From Lophius americanus (Eukaryota; Chordata; Actinopteri; Lophiiformes; Lophiidae), in the NCBI GenBank assembly GCA_037951165.1, contig JBBDHG010000134.1:1789501-1853500 (forward strand): a DNA stretch of 64,000 nt, given 5' to 3'. This document shows, one piece after another, positions 1 through 11,045 of the stretch. The stretch's first letter is position 1; the number at the start of each line of letters is the position of its first letter. The position numbers and the translations under genes are program-made. The notes below the pieces were generated by a model. The model saw only the letters and a program-made list of their open reading frames with translations, searched no databases and was not told the origin of the DNA.

Positions 1-225
1 CGGGTCTTGACCTCACTGAATCTGCCTGGACTACCTCATGCATCGCAGAACTGATATTTTGAATATCAACCAATGTTATTATGTGTGATTTATAAACAAA
101 AGAAAAGGTTTTAGGCGACTACTATACAATCTATGTTCACCAACCTGCACACACAAATCAACTATGATAAGTAGTTGTGCGTATTTTATTTCACTTTGCA
201 CATTATAATAATAATAATAATAATA

Positions 226-355
226 GCAATATCCATCCATCCAACCGTTTTCTGTAGCAGCTTATCCCGTTCCTTGTCATGGGGGGGCTGGAGCCTATCA
301 CAGCTGACATTGGGTGAAAGGGAAGGTACAGGATGGACAAGCCCTTCATCAATCG
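226..355 (+). repeat. Teleost interspersed repeat, 5' portion (TCCATCCATCC family)
   Basis: Contains the hallmark run TCCATCCATCC, then a degraded 'gcagcttatcccgttcc' and 'ggctggagcctatcacagc'. This order is typical of a very abundant teleost repeat that continues towards 'gggaggaaaccggagt'. Only the 5' part is present here. A short ATAATA tract (about 206-225) sits just upstream. The family is recalled from general knowledge; the exact class was not checked. Confidence 0.7.
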
Positions 356-1784
356 AAAATTAAATAACATGATATAATCTTGGTTCTTGGCCTTATTCAC
401 TGGCATCGATCTCGTTCAGCACTGATTTAATATTTAGAATTTTATGCACATTTCATTTTGCGTGGTTTCCAAGGAAACATGTTATTTCAGGTGGTCATCA
501 GGTCTGGAGCACAGCTGGGAAACCATACATTAATTTATTTGATTTTTGAAATAACAGTATCCTTTAAATAAAAATGTACACATGTTCTTTTTCCATATTT
601 TTCCATTGGAGGAATATATTTTTCTATATTTACATTTTTACTTAAATTTTATGTTTTGAGTTTTCCATGGAAGGATTGTTTTAGGGTGACTCTGAAGGGT
701 ATTGTATCCAGAAACTGTATTTATGTTGGCTCCACAAATGTGTGAAGGACAGGTAAGGACAGGTAATAATAATTTGTGTCAAAGTGCATGAAAAAGATAT
801 GAATTGCTTAAAAGTATCAGACAGTAATGTCGTCTGCTTTTGTTTAGTTTTTAGTTCATTCATTTATACAGATTCTTCCTTTAATTTTTACCCATCTGGA
901 CCCCTAAAGGTTTTATTTGCTCACCTAATAATATCATTATATTTTCTTGTGCAGCGAGCCAGAATGTGGCATCCATTCATCCGATCATTCATTTATTCAT
1001 CCATTATAGCCAGTTCGGGATCTTTAACTGAAAATACTTCTGTATTCGCATTGCTTCTCATTTTCTCTGAGCGGATGTTATTTGATTACGGGCAAACTAA
1101 AGACAACAGGTTTAAACAGGAAACTTTCCACTAGAGAGATTCAAAAATGCACTTAAATGAACGACACAGTGGATTTAGTGGAAGAGTACAAAACAAAGAG
1201 CAGTAAATTCTCACGTTTGAAAAGCACTCATCGCGGCTTATGGCTCGATGATAATTAATTGGTTATCTACCGGTCAATCAGCTGATCATTCAGCACAGAT
1301 AGACCGAACAGAAGCTCTGCACTCCTTCTCCTCCTCATACCGCCATCTGTTACAATTTAGTGTCTCCTCTCAAAGGCCAATCAAAGCATGATTTCACCAA
1401 CTATCTCAGCATCAAAGGAAGCCAATAAAAACCATTAATATGGATATAATGTCGTCAGCGTTATCTTTGAACTGCTCTAAGTGTTGTATAATATCAGTGC
1501 TCCACTAGATGGGCCATTTAAATGCATTAAAGTCCACAGTCATGAGTGAACAGGCTACATAAAGATGTGTGAGTGCAGATCTCGCCTTACACAACAGGGG
1601 AGAAAATGCCAAGAAAAAAGATGATTATATCCAGACTGGAAACACACTGACCGCCTCTGGGTTTAGGTCGATTGTGTTGTCTGAGAACTGGCAACTAAAA
1701 ACACGCACAAAACATTATTATAGTTCTTACAAAAAATGTGATATCCTCGTTTCTTTGTTTTCATTAATGATAGGAAAACTTCTT
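356..1784. other. AT-rich unique DNA without a recognisable gene
   Basis: No frame here looks coding: the 116-codon frame at 784-1134 has low-complexity composition and no domain I recognise. Positions 970-1005 carry a CATTCATCC-like run, perhaps a further fragment of the repeat at 226. The stretch 1230-1400 contains a TAATTAAT core and unique sequence. Nothing else can be supported. Confidence 0.5.
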
Positions 1785-2010
1785 TTTTCTTGCCTCTCTG
1801 TCGGGGCACGGGGATCGGCAGTGGCCTCCATTTCAACTCGGAGGGTCACGGGGGTCGCCACGCCTTTTAAAGAAGAGAAAGGCCCTTGTCACAGCGCAAT
1901 GCTTTTCTCCCGCCTGCCACAAAATGTCTCCTTACACAAAGCCCTCATACTCGTATCGGCGCACTCCCGCAGCTTTGCCAACACATGTGACCTCTTTTTT
2001 TACCCTCCCA
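1785..2010. promoter_or_regulatory. Candidate conserved non-coding stretch, CpG-enriched
   Basis: Locally higher in GC and CpG than its flanks, and free of repeats. An open frame of 165 codons (1569-2066, no ATG start) crosses it, but the composition is not protein-like and no domain is recognisable. I suggest a regulatory element only because unique, CpG-bearing islands in a gene desert often are; conservation was not tested. Confidence 0.22.
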
Positions 2011-2588
2011 CTGCTAGGAGGAATCAAAAGAAGAAAAACTCACCTCTACCTTGCCAACTGAAATAAAATAAATAAAACCATTGCGAACAGAAGTTTTTAA
2101 AAGTCTTTTTCTTTGCGCTAGAGTTACGGTGTCAGCTCCAACATTATAATGCTTTTTTTTTTCGAAGCCTGGGGGGAAATGCTTCTCACTGTTGGTCTGA
2201 ACCGAGACACTCTGAAACACTCCAGAAACCAAAGAGCTGCTCCTACCTGCAGGAAAAATAAGAATACAGTCGCACTCGAGCATTTCGAAAACGGCAAGAA
2301 AAAAAAATGTGCAAAAACAAAAAAGGGAGGTGTTTCAGGTTAATTAGGCCTCTCTGCTTGAGCTAGGCTTGTAAATCCAGATGGCTGGATTAAATACTTA
2401 TGTGTTTTGTAGGAACAATTCATCTGAAAAGTAATCAATACTGAAAATAATCGCTGCGGCCCTGCGTTTGAAACGCTCCGCGTGTGTACACTGCCTGGTA
2501 ATAATATGCTAACAGAACTCGTAATGCCTTATGAGGTGTGACCCCATCCATCTGCTCTCTAAAGCATACAACCATCCAGGAGTACACA

Positions 2589-2591
<3 letters not shown>

Positions 2592-2678
<87 letters not shown>
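2592..2678. repeat. (CA)n microsatellite, about 43 uninterrupted units
   Basis: Perfect CA dinucleotide run of 87 bases, preceded by a short imperfect ACAC lead-in. A tract this long and pure is typical of teleost genomes and is likely polymorphic. The His-Thr and Cys-Val frames through it are artefacts. Confidence 0.98.
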
Positions 2679-2682
<4 letters not shown>

Positions 2683-3140
2683 TAGACACAGAGGTCGGCG
2701 CGGATTAAATCAAGAGCATGGAGAGCAGGGCCCCATTACCCTGCGGAAGCCACTTCACTGTTTGCTTTACTTGCCGGCGTTTCCCCCCAATTATAAAAGC
2801 ACAAAGCTTAAGTCAGCAGGGAGGTCGGGGGGTCTGCTCCTTCTGGCGATGACCTAAGTGAACTTGGGGATGAGGGTGAGGGCTGGCTGTGAGCGAAAGG
2901 CCACGAGGTCAGGGCCCAGAATGATGAAGATTGTAGATTTGGCTGCTGCGGCAATAACAACGCATTTTGAACAGAAGAGGAAACCTGATGCTGCAGGAAA
3001 TACTGCAGGGAGTGGAGTCTCTTTTAGTCAAATTCAGATCCAATGTAATGGAAAAAAACAATACAAGACAGCTTTGTAGGAGGATGGCTGATGGAGGAGC
3101 AGGGGGTGGAGACGCAGATGTAGAGTAGGTGAAAGGAAGG

Positions 3141-3172
3141 TGTGAGAGTGTTTGTGTTTGTGTGTACGTGTA

Positions 3173-3257
<85 letters not shown>

Positions 3258-3276
3258 GTGCGTGCGTGTGTGAGTG

Positions 3277-3308
<32 letters not shown>

Positions 3309-3319
3309 CGTACGTGTGT

Positions 3320-3386
<67 letters not shown>

Positions 3387-3388
3387 TG
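3141..3388. repeat. (GT)n compound microsatellite
   Basis: About 250 bases of GT repeats with scattered interruptions (TTTG, GAGT, GCGT, TACG). The last roughly 58 bases are pure. It lies about 460 bp from the (CA)n tract at 2592 and in the opposite orientation, so the two tracts are complementary. Five frames of 60-190 codons read through it and are all spurious. Confidence 0.98.
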
Positions 3389-3394
3389 GAGGTA

Positions 3395-4400
3395 GGCTGC
3401 AATCTCTGCGCAGAAAATTAAAATTACCCGCCCTCCGCTGTCCCTGCGCGACATTAAATGCATGAAACGCATGAATTATTGCGCGGGGGGTTGAATTAAC
3501 TCTATATATCAAGATGAGTCTAACTAGTTCAGGGGTGAGGGGCTAGGCGCCTCTGCTGATGAGGGGGAAGGGGATGGGATGAGGGGAGGAAGAGGGAAAA
3601 ATAAAGTAACTCAACATTTCTATCTCCTCCCATTAAAGTTAACCACTTCTCTCTCCAGTGCCATAAAGCTGTCAAACTGACCTCTGATTTATCCCGCCCT
3701 TGCCCAGGCCCCTGTCTTAACTGTCGCATGCCTCCAATTAATTTTTTTTGTTGCACACCATCCCTTCCCTGTAAATGTAATGAGATTGCAGCACCGAAAA
3801 CTGCTGACTTAATGCGCGATTCCTTAATAATAAACTGAAAGCGGGCGGCGGGAAAAAAAAAGCAACGGGGAGATGCATGCTCGCCCAATAACAGCGTTTT
3901 AAGAGCGCGCTTTTGTCAGGGAGATGGTAATTAGCGTTATTCATCACAGCATTTCTTAGACTTTGCACATTACAGACGAGGCTAAAAGCTGGCATGAGTA
4001 AACACAGGCTATAATGCATGAAAGAATCTTTCCGACTAATACAATCCTCAGATGCAATCAAAGCGGGATCCATTCATCCGACTACTCTTCACCCACTCAG
4101 ACGGAGTTGATTTGCAAAAAGTAGTAAGTTTCTGTGAAGAGAAAAGAAGTCCAGGGAAAGCACTTTAAACCGGCTCATTAATGCTCAGTGTTATAGATGG
4201 AACTGGACAGGTTTTTATCCGCATCCTGCATTCATCTTGCACATATTTATGAGCCTTTTCCCAAAGCCTATGGACGCGTCTGCCTCTGAAAATCACGGGG
4301 GTCTTTTTTGTCAAGCAAGACACAACACATGTTGATGCACAAAATGGAAAAGAAAAAAGTGGCATCCACATGTGCAATTAATAGATATAGAGTAGGGCAG
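3395..4400. promoter_or_regulatory. Candidate conserved non-coding / enhancer-like region
   Basis: About 1 kb of unique DNA with clustered homeodomain-type cores: AATTAAAATTA near 3413, GAATTATTG near 3474, CAATTAAT near 3735 and TAATTAGCG at 3928. CpG-rich motifs lie between them (GCGGGCGGCGGG near 3841, GAGCGCGC near 3904). No convincing coding frame crosses it. This texture resembles vertebrate developmental enhancers, but conservation cannot be seen from one sequence. Confidence 0.35.
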
Positions 4401-4589
4401 AGCAATTTCGGGGTTGTTCCGCCGGAGGTTCTTTTTTGTCCTTAATTTAAAACCATAAATGATGGTTTACGATAAATACAATCAGCGGGTTAGTTGCTGG
4501 CTCTGAATTCTCCGCTAACTCTCTGCTAATGCAGCCGGCGTATCTATCGATGTACCGCTAGTTATAATCGCAACTCTTAAGTCAGGATA

Positions 4590-4796
4590 GGGCTACGTTC
4601 ACACTGCAGGAAAAATGTGGCCCAGGTTTGATTTTTGTTGCTGATATGTGATTTTCTTTTCATGGCAGTTTGAGTTTGTTTAGGTCTATGAGCTGTTCAT
4701 ATCGGAGTCTGTTATAGGAAACACCTTTAATCTAATGTGAAAACCTACACAAAAAAAATCAGAATAGAGCATTAAGATCGGCAGAGTGAACGTAGG
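4590..4796. mobile_element. hAT-like non-autonomous inverted-repeat element
   Basis: Begins 'ggctacgttcacactgcagg' and ends 'cggcagagtgaacgtagg'; these are imperfect inverted repeats of each other. The interior has degenerate AT-rich stretches such as 'gatttttgttgctgatatg'. I recognise the termini as those of a common teleost hAT-type MITE whose copies carry 'CAGTGTGAACGTAGCC' at the far end. No transposase is encoded; the copy is old and diverged. Confidence 0.65.
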
Positions 4797-4799
4797 ACA

Positions 4800-5565
4800 A
4801 TTTAGTATTAGGATTTACCATTTTACGATTTGCTGTGTATTGCGGTAACATAACAGTATATAGCAATACTTATATACAATAGAATAACTTTATCAACATC
4901 TGTTTTATCATCACTTCAGTCAAACGTACTGGTTTGATCTGGATCATGCAGCACACAGACTATAGAGCTTGGATACGGTTGTTCTAAGAAGTTGACGGTA
5001 GCCGTTGTTTTCCACTACCAAGTCTGGTCATAGGTCTTTGCACAGAAAGCAGGTGATGGAGCGTGTTGTTTCTTAGGTTGCTCTGAATTCGGGGCCAGCT
5101 TTATGAAAACAAGAATGTTCAATGATCGTTGGTTCTTTGATTATTTTTAACGCTAGTCCACATTAAGAAATAATAAAGTGTGTTTATTGCCCATGATGTT
5201 TCAACTCCCTGCCACATACTTAACTTTGAATGTCACATTTTGCTGAAGTCCCCTAATTCTAGCTCTATTGATTCTACCATGAAGTAGAAAACATTTGATT
5301 CTATTATTCTACGACCAAAAAGATCTATTCAAGTCTTAATGAGCTTGATCCAAAGTTTTGGTTGGCGGCATTCATACTTGTTCAAATGAAGCCCACTAAA
5401 AGAGTATCAGCGTTCATTTCAATCAAACCATCTGTGGACACACCCTCGGCTAAAGCAACCAAAACTCCAAACAAGGTCATGAATGAATGTCTAATTGAGT
5501 CAAGATGGATTAATACTTTCAAAAGCATCTAAGAGACGGAGAGAAACCCCACATTGGTTCAGTTA
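4800..5565. other. Unique AT-rich DNA, nothing recognised
   Basis: No open frame of interest, no tandem repeat and no transposon signature recognised. It is ordinary intergenic or intronic sequence. Confidence 0.5.
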
Positions 5566-5569
5566 ATGG

Positions 5570-5890
5570 TGTGATTGAGTTGTGCGCTGACCGTTACGGG
5601 TGGGCTGCAGGTGCACAGTGGGAGGCATTAAATAGACTGTTTTTGTCGAAGCTGAGCGCAGCTGGCAGGTGTTTGTCTGGAGGGACTTTATTACCCTATA
5701 AACTATCTGAGACAATTCACTCACAACGTCTTCTGTGTGCTGCAAAGGCCCCGATTCAATTACTGCTGAAACTCAACACGGAGAGCCCTGGGACACCGAG
5801 CGAGCCCCGACTCATTGTTCTTCATGTCACCTTCCAAAGCCCCAAAGTGCGGCGGCAAATGTTCTCACACTCCAGGAGCAGGGGGGAAAC
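5570..5890. promoter_or_regulatory. Candidate conserved non-coding stretch
   Basis: Unique, moderately GC-rich sequence with E-box-like CAGGTG and CAGCTG motifs. A 140-codon frame without an ATG start (5571-5993, +) spans it. The frame shows no domain I recognise and the opposite strand is also partly open, so I do not call it a gene. Confidence 0.22.
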
Positions 5891-7585
5891 AAAACACTGC
5901 TTGCTGTACGAGGGGGTATCCCAATACATGAGAGTAATATGGAGTAAAAAACAGAACAGTGATCTAAGGACTGGTCTCACTGGTGACATATGAGTCTTTT
6001 TTCAGTATGAGACATGGATTCAAGTAAGCCGTCCTGATTGATTGACGTGTTTGGGACAATTACAAGCTCAAGATGCGAGTGTTTCCTACTTGTTTTGCTG
6101 GTCTTTTGTTTGTGTACATGGAAAAGATTCATTAGGCCTCGGCGTTGAGGATTTGAGTTCTGCCGAGCGATAGGGACCCAGCCCAAGTGAAGCATGTCAA
6201 ATTAGGAGGGAGAAAAAAAGAATGAAATCGCTGCTACTGGGACTCATTAGAACCTCAACAAACACAGACCGTTTTGTTGTTTATGTTTGCCTGCGTGTGC
6301 ATGTACTAATAAAACAGGGGAGTAGCGTTAGGCTGTGTGGTTTTAAGTTATTTTCAACCTGGCAGTTTGTTTTATGAGGCACTGACACTGAGAGACTCTC
6401 CAAACAACTTTAATGAAAGTGAGGATCCAGTGGCCTCATGGGAACAGAAGTGGTATGCCGGTTCTTCAACAGAATAACCGACGTGCTGCTATCAAAAGTA
6501 TCAGATGACTTTGGTGAAGCACCCAAGATTCCTCACTTAAAAAGAAAACAAGAATAGAGATAAAAAAAAGTACCAGTGGTGTAAAACAGCTTTTTGTGCA
6601 TCTAATGAGCAGGAGTTTTTGGTTAATATTTCTAGACGGGGTAATAAAAGTCCTTGAATCCAACAAATGGTAACTATTTTGCTCTTAAAACGAGTTATGA
6701 AATGAATGTGGCTGCTGGCTATTTTGTACTGCTATAATTAGACAAAAATAATAGCAACATAATACCGTGATATTATCATGGCAAGTTGTAATACTCCGCC
6801 TCTGGTTAAATCAGGAGACAGAAGTTGAGAAGAGCAATGAAGAGACCAGATTGCCACCGTAATCTATTGATAAAATAAATAAATTGTTGCCAGATGAGCC
6901 TCAAAGTTCTACAACGCTGCAATCTCACAAAAGAACACAAAAGCAAATATTAAGTGTTGATTTAGCTAAGCGGATCACATGGAGTTACATTAGATGGGGT
7001 AATTTTTGGTTAAAAGCCCTGAGTCTTCACAAATATTTTAATATTTTTTACCGGAAGAGAAAATAGAGAAAGATGCCAAAGACTTTAGATGAGGGATTAT
7101 CTTTTGGGTCTATGTCTAACGTTTTTTATGCCTTTATCACACATTGTTTATATCAGATAGAGAGAAGTTCTTGGTAAGAAAAACAAATACAACATCACCA
7201 AGCAAAACTAACATCTAATTAATATTGAACAAAGTGGGGTCAAATCTGATACTACAGGTATGATAATATCCCCTCGTTCTTTGTGTTTACCTTATATGGT
7301 AAATGGTGAAAGACAACCTTTTCAGTACGAATGACTGAAAACGCTCTGGCTTGTATTCCAGGCCATTAATGGTTCTCATTCTCCTTAGCTGCTAGTCCTG
7401 TTCAGGTACAGGCACAGATTTTCATGATCAACACCACAGAAGAAAGATGACCGGGAAGCGTAGATGATCTCTGTTTATCAGAGTAATGGTGAAGCAGCGC
7501 CACAGTTTGATGGGAGGCATGTTAATAAGCAGCCAGATGGTCCGACATTGTTTTGTTCAAACGCCTGTGTTTTCAAAAGATTACA
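5890..7585. other. Unique DNA, no gene seen
   Basis: Several 60-73 codon frames occur, none with recognisable domains or splice context. No repeats stand out apart from short A-rich runs. Confidence 0.45.
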
Positions 7586-7589
7586 CCCT

Positions 7590-7745
7590 AAGGGTGTATT
7601 CCAGAAAGCGGGTTCAACAAACAACTCTGAGTCTAGACGTGAGTTCGGAGTTCCTCAATTCCACAACATATGATCTGAGTTGGTTCAATCAACTTCAAGT
7701 TTGTTAACTCCGAGTTAAAATTGTGCACGAGGACGATGAAAAGCC
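7590..7745 (+). mobile_element. Teleost MITE-like repeat, one end
   Basis: Starts 'gggtgtattccagaaagcgg' and then has serial variants of 'aactctgagt' (at 7622, 7674 and 7705) up to 'acgaggacgatgaaaagcc'. I recall this string as one end of an abundant teleost DNA-transposon-derived repeat. The opposite end is not seen, so the copy is truncated. Confidence 0.5.
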
Positions 7746-7983
7746 ATCATCACTGGAGTTCCAATACTGTGACTCACCAGGGCTCATGAGCAGATATGTA
7801 GAAGAAAGAGTAACACAGCTTCAGCAGTGAAATAGTGAAAAATCACATGGAAAATAATCTGGATGTAGTCATTAGAATTGTCAAATTTTATGGATTATTA
7901 TCGTTGAAACGAAAGTGAAATGACGTTGAACAGAATTTTATTTTCATTTTCTTAGCTCTAAATGCACATGAAAGCAGCTGAAG

Positions 7984-8026
7984 ATAATCTCCAACCTCAC
8001 ACCAGGCATGTGAGGTTGGAGATTAT
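7984..8026. repeat. Perfect 18-bp inverted repeat, 7-nt loop
   Basis: Left arm 7984-8001 (ataatctccaacctcaca) is exactly complementary to right arm 8009-8026; the loop is ccaggca. Outside the core, GCAGC/GCTGC at about 7975 and 8030 extends the stem after a 3-base mismatched bubble. It lies in otherwise unique DNA. Confidence 0.95.
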
Positions 8027-8530
8027 GTTGCTGCCATACTTCATACAAGATATGGAATTTGAAGAAAAACTGTATCTATTGAACTCTATAATACTCTACA
8101 TATCTGATGAATCCAACACAATCAACTCCCAGTACCAAAATGACTGTAAAAGTGTATATCTAATTCAAAGAAATAAATACTGGAATAGAAAAATAAATGA
8201 ATTTGGTTCAGGATATATTATACTCAAAGTAATATCAAGGACTATGCCATCATCCCTGACAGCTGGGTTATATACGTGGAAAGCCCCCAATCCTCTGTGA
8301 TGTTCAATGAATCACTCCTCAAATTCCAAATGTGACTCATTAATAATCTCAAAAAGTCCATATTGACTCAACCTAACTATTTCTATGAAGTCAGCAATAT
8401 GCTCCAAGATAAAATCCCATAGTGACTCAATAATGAAGATAAATACAGTTACCTATTTTTTCTGAGCTCAGTCAGTCTCTGTACGATGATTATATAAAGA
8501 GTTCCGTCTAGACATTCTCTTTCTGGATAG
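8027..8530. other. Unassigned AT-rich stretch, possibly old LINE sequence
   Basis: A 112-codon frame (7962-8300, +) and in-frame-like continuations lead towards the LINE-type 3' tail at 8531. This might be the body of a decayed retrotransposon, but I could not match the translated sequence to any reverse transcriptase or endonuclease motif. Confidence 0.2.
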
Positions 8531-8595
8531 CAACCTGAGACAACAGTTGTTGTGATTTGGCGCTATATAAATAAAGATTAATTGATTGAATGACA
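8531..8595 (+). mobile_element. L2-type LINE 3' tail
   Basis: 'tgtgatttggcgctatataa' followed by ATAAA and ATTGATTGA-like repeats is the typical 3' terminus of teleost L2-clade non-LTR retrotransposons and their SINE partners. Only the tail is recognisable. A second copy of the same tail lies at 47766. Confidence 0.65.
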
Positions 8596-9129
8596 AAACA
8601 AGACAGATTTCCCAGCTGGATTGATGGTTGATAAGTTACAGACGGGAAACTGTGTTTTCCACAAAAAGCTCCGACTTATGAGTAAAATATGAGCAATTAT
8701 AGTGAAATAGTATATCTACAAGATGGAATACATGTACATATATACACATATATACAAAATGTAGATTCATAAGAGCTAAACGGGGCATAATGACAAGTTC
8801 AGAATACAAATTTATTTATTTTCACCAAATTTGGCCTACATCGAACCAACGGTTAGGAAGTTATATATAAATAAGTGCTTTCATAAAAAAGGTACTTCTA
8901 ATGAATAAAATATGAACTGTTAGAGTGAAATACGATAAATTCAAGATGGATCTGTGGATGGATCATCATTCCATATGCACCAAATGCTGGTATTATGTTA
9001 TTAGAACCATGTCAGTAGAACCCCTCTAGCCACTTAAGAAAAAAACCCACACATTATTGTATTTATTTATTCAAATCTTATTTCACATAAGATTCATCGG
9101 ACTAGTATTCGGGTCTGCCTTCTCTGGCT

Positions 9130-9480
9130 GCACTAAGGGTTAAGGGTGGACTGAGAGAACCAAGCCCACGTCTGTAGGATTTTTTTGGCGGGGAGAAGGC
9201 TGACCAGACGCGTCCCTTGTTTCCAGGAAAATTGGGCTTTTTGGGAAAGAACTCCGAGCAACTGTCCATGCAGTCTCATGAATCCCTGGCAGTCCACCTC
9301 AAGACCTCCGAGGTTCACCGGAAAACTAGGGCCTGACAGATTCGCATCCATGACCGTCATCGAAGAGCCCCAGCCAATGATCAGCTTGGCTGTTCTGCTC
9401 CGTAGCCGGGAGTACATGTGCGAAGGAGTGTCTCTTTGCGCTCCTCCTAGGCCATTGTTGTTTGATCAAGAAGCACCATC
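9130..9480. other. GC-rich island with open frames on both strands, unidentified
   Basis: Base composition shifts abruptly from AT-rich flanks to GC-richer sequence. The minus strand is open for 94 codons (9133-9417) and the plus strand for 121 codons (9185-9550). Neither product shows a domain I recognise. It could be a fragment of a retroelement, a processed pseudogene, or a host exon. The abrupt edges favour an inserted piece, but I cannot name it. Confidence 0.3.
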
Positions 9481-9584
9481 TGCTCCTAATAAATCAAGGT
9501 TTCTGGTTAACATTCTACATAAATCACTTTTAAGTCCAAGTATTAATTAGTCGCATTTAGGGTTTAACAATGTCAGTATTCTCT

Positions 9585-9668
9585 TGGATTTCCATCATAG
9601 TAGGATTTGAACTTTGAACCTTCTTACGCTGAGGCATCAGTATGAACCACTACGCCACCCTGTTGACC
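9585..9668 (+). repeat. Teleost interspersed repeat, 3' end (TCCATCCATCC family)
   Basis: 'ggatttgaactttgaacc' followed by 'ttcttacgctgaggc' and 'cactacgccaccctg' matches the 3' end of this repeat ('...cgaacccaggaccttcttgctgtgaggc...ccactgcaccacc'). It is 5'-truncated. Confidence 0.6.
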
Positions 9669-10121
9669 TGACACATATAAATAAATATATGTAGATGTAG
9701 ATGTACACACTTTTAATGTGTGTACATGTAAAGCTCTTCATACAAAACAATAATGCATTTGTTCTATTGTTTCCTACCAATGTCCTCGATGGTGAATACA
9801 GTCTGCATAACATTCTCGCAGTGAATTTGTGTGAAGGTGCGGAACTACGGGTCGGCCAGGTTGGTGACACGTAAAAACCCACAATTCTGAATATGAAGTA
9901 AATTAAACAGACCAAGCAGCCATTCACCGAAAGATTTAATGCCAATGTGACTCATCATTGCTGTGAAAAAAGAGCATCTTCGTCGCTCAGCTAGGAGAAC
10001 GCTCTTCATATGGGCAACGAAGCATGGCCAGGCGAATAAGATGCATGCTTTGCATCCAGCAGTGCTTCAACCTCCTTCAGCTAGAGAGGGAAGACTCATT
10101 TGGAGCTAGATAAGAAAAACA
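9669..10121. other. Unique DNA, no gene seen
   Basis: Includes a short TATATA stretch near 9680. The 102-codon minus frame at 9637-9945 has an Ile-Tyr repeat from that stretch and is not credible as a gene. Confidence 0.45.
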
Positions 10122-11045
10122 TACGCAGATCAGCCATAACATCATAACAACCTGCCTAATATTATGTGGGTCCCTCTTTGCCAATACAACAGAGTTGAGC
10201 CATCGAGGCCTCGACTCCACCTCTGGTGATGTGCCGTGGCTTCAGGCACCGAGACGCTAGCAGACATCCGGACTTGTTTGTTTGTTCAGGACGTCCCGCA
10301 GAGGCTTGATTGGATTTAGATAAGGGGATTTTGACGGCCAAGTCAACACATTCAACCCGTTGTTGTGCTTCTCAAGCCTGAACGGAATACTATTGGGATG
10401 AAGGGGTGTACTTGGTCTGCAGCACCGCTCAAGTAGTTGGTACTTGTCAAAAAAACATCCACTTGACTGGCAGAACCCAAGGGTTCCTGGCAGAACATTG
10501 CTCAAAACATCACACTGCCTCCCCCAGATTTCCTTTTTCCCATAAATCCTGCTGGTGCCATTTCCTCCCCAGATAAGCAACCCAGCTGTACATGTGATGA
10601 AAGAAGACATGATTCATCAGACCAGGTCAACTTCTTCTGTTGCTCTTTGGTCCAGTTCTGATGCTGACGTGCATATTGTAGGAGCATTCGGCAGTGGACA
10701 GGTGTCATTGTGGTCCCTCTGACCATTTTGAGGCTACACAGCCCCAAATGCAGCCAGTGGCGATGCACTGTGTGTTCTCTCACCTTCTATCAGAACCAAC
10801 AACAAGCTTATCAACTCTGTGAGATCACGCCCACAAAACTGTTGTCGGTTCCTCAGCTGTCCTTTTTTAAACAACTTTTGGTAGGTACTAATCAAGATGC
10901 TGACTGGGAAAACCCAACAACACCTGCAGTTTGGGAGATGATCTGACCCAGATGTCTAGCCTCACAGTTTGACCTTTATTAAAGATCCTCACAGTAGCCC
11001 ATTTTTCCTGCTTGCAACACATCAACTTCAGGTAAGACAGTTAAA
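10122..11045 (-). mobile_element. Tc1-like DNA transposon, decayed, minus orientation
   Basis: The low-coordinate end carries the terminal inverted repeat 'gcagatcagccataacatc' with 'cacctgcctaatattatg'-type subterminal sequence. The body follows a teleost Tc1-like element in order: a transposase read on the minus strand, then 'cccatttttcctgcttgc' upstream of its start. The high-coordinate terminal repeat is not visible past about 11045, so that end is truncated. An internal deletion near 10386 has also shortened it. It is the longest transposon copy in the window. Related deletion derivatives lie at 21401, 23776, 29269 and 46467. Confidence 0.88.
10170..11002 (-). pseudogene. Tc1-like transposase pseudogene (DD34E family)
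   Basis: A Tc1/mariner transposase normally binds the element's terminal repeats through a bipartite helix-turn-helix and cuts with a DD34E catalytic triad. Here the start codon at 11002 is followed within seven codons by a stop. The best open piece (10502-10783) contains TWSDES, with the first catalytic Asp at residue 56 of that frame, then GEEMAPAGFMGKR and GGGSVMF, all characteristic. The next piece contains VLTWPSKSPYLNP followed by IKPLRDVL. The family has Glu where this copy has Lys, so the third catalytic residue is lost. The second Asp region (QDNAPCH in relatives) is missing by deletion near 10386. Several frameshifts are present. It cannot encode an active enzyme. Confidence 0.88.

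Noticed and set aside
1569..2066. 165-codon plus frame
   Set aside because: No ATG start, no domain, and composition like non-coding DNA; the GC-rich part is better explained as a regulatory-like block.
2435..3512. Several long frames rich in His-Thr or Cys-Val
   Set aside because: They read through the (CA)n and (GT)n microsatellites; the length comes from the repeat, not from coding selection.
5571..5993. 140-codon plus frame as a possible gene
   Set aside because: Starts at a GTG, which is not expected in a vertebrate gene; no domain and no splice signals that I can support.
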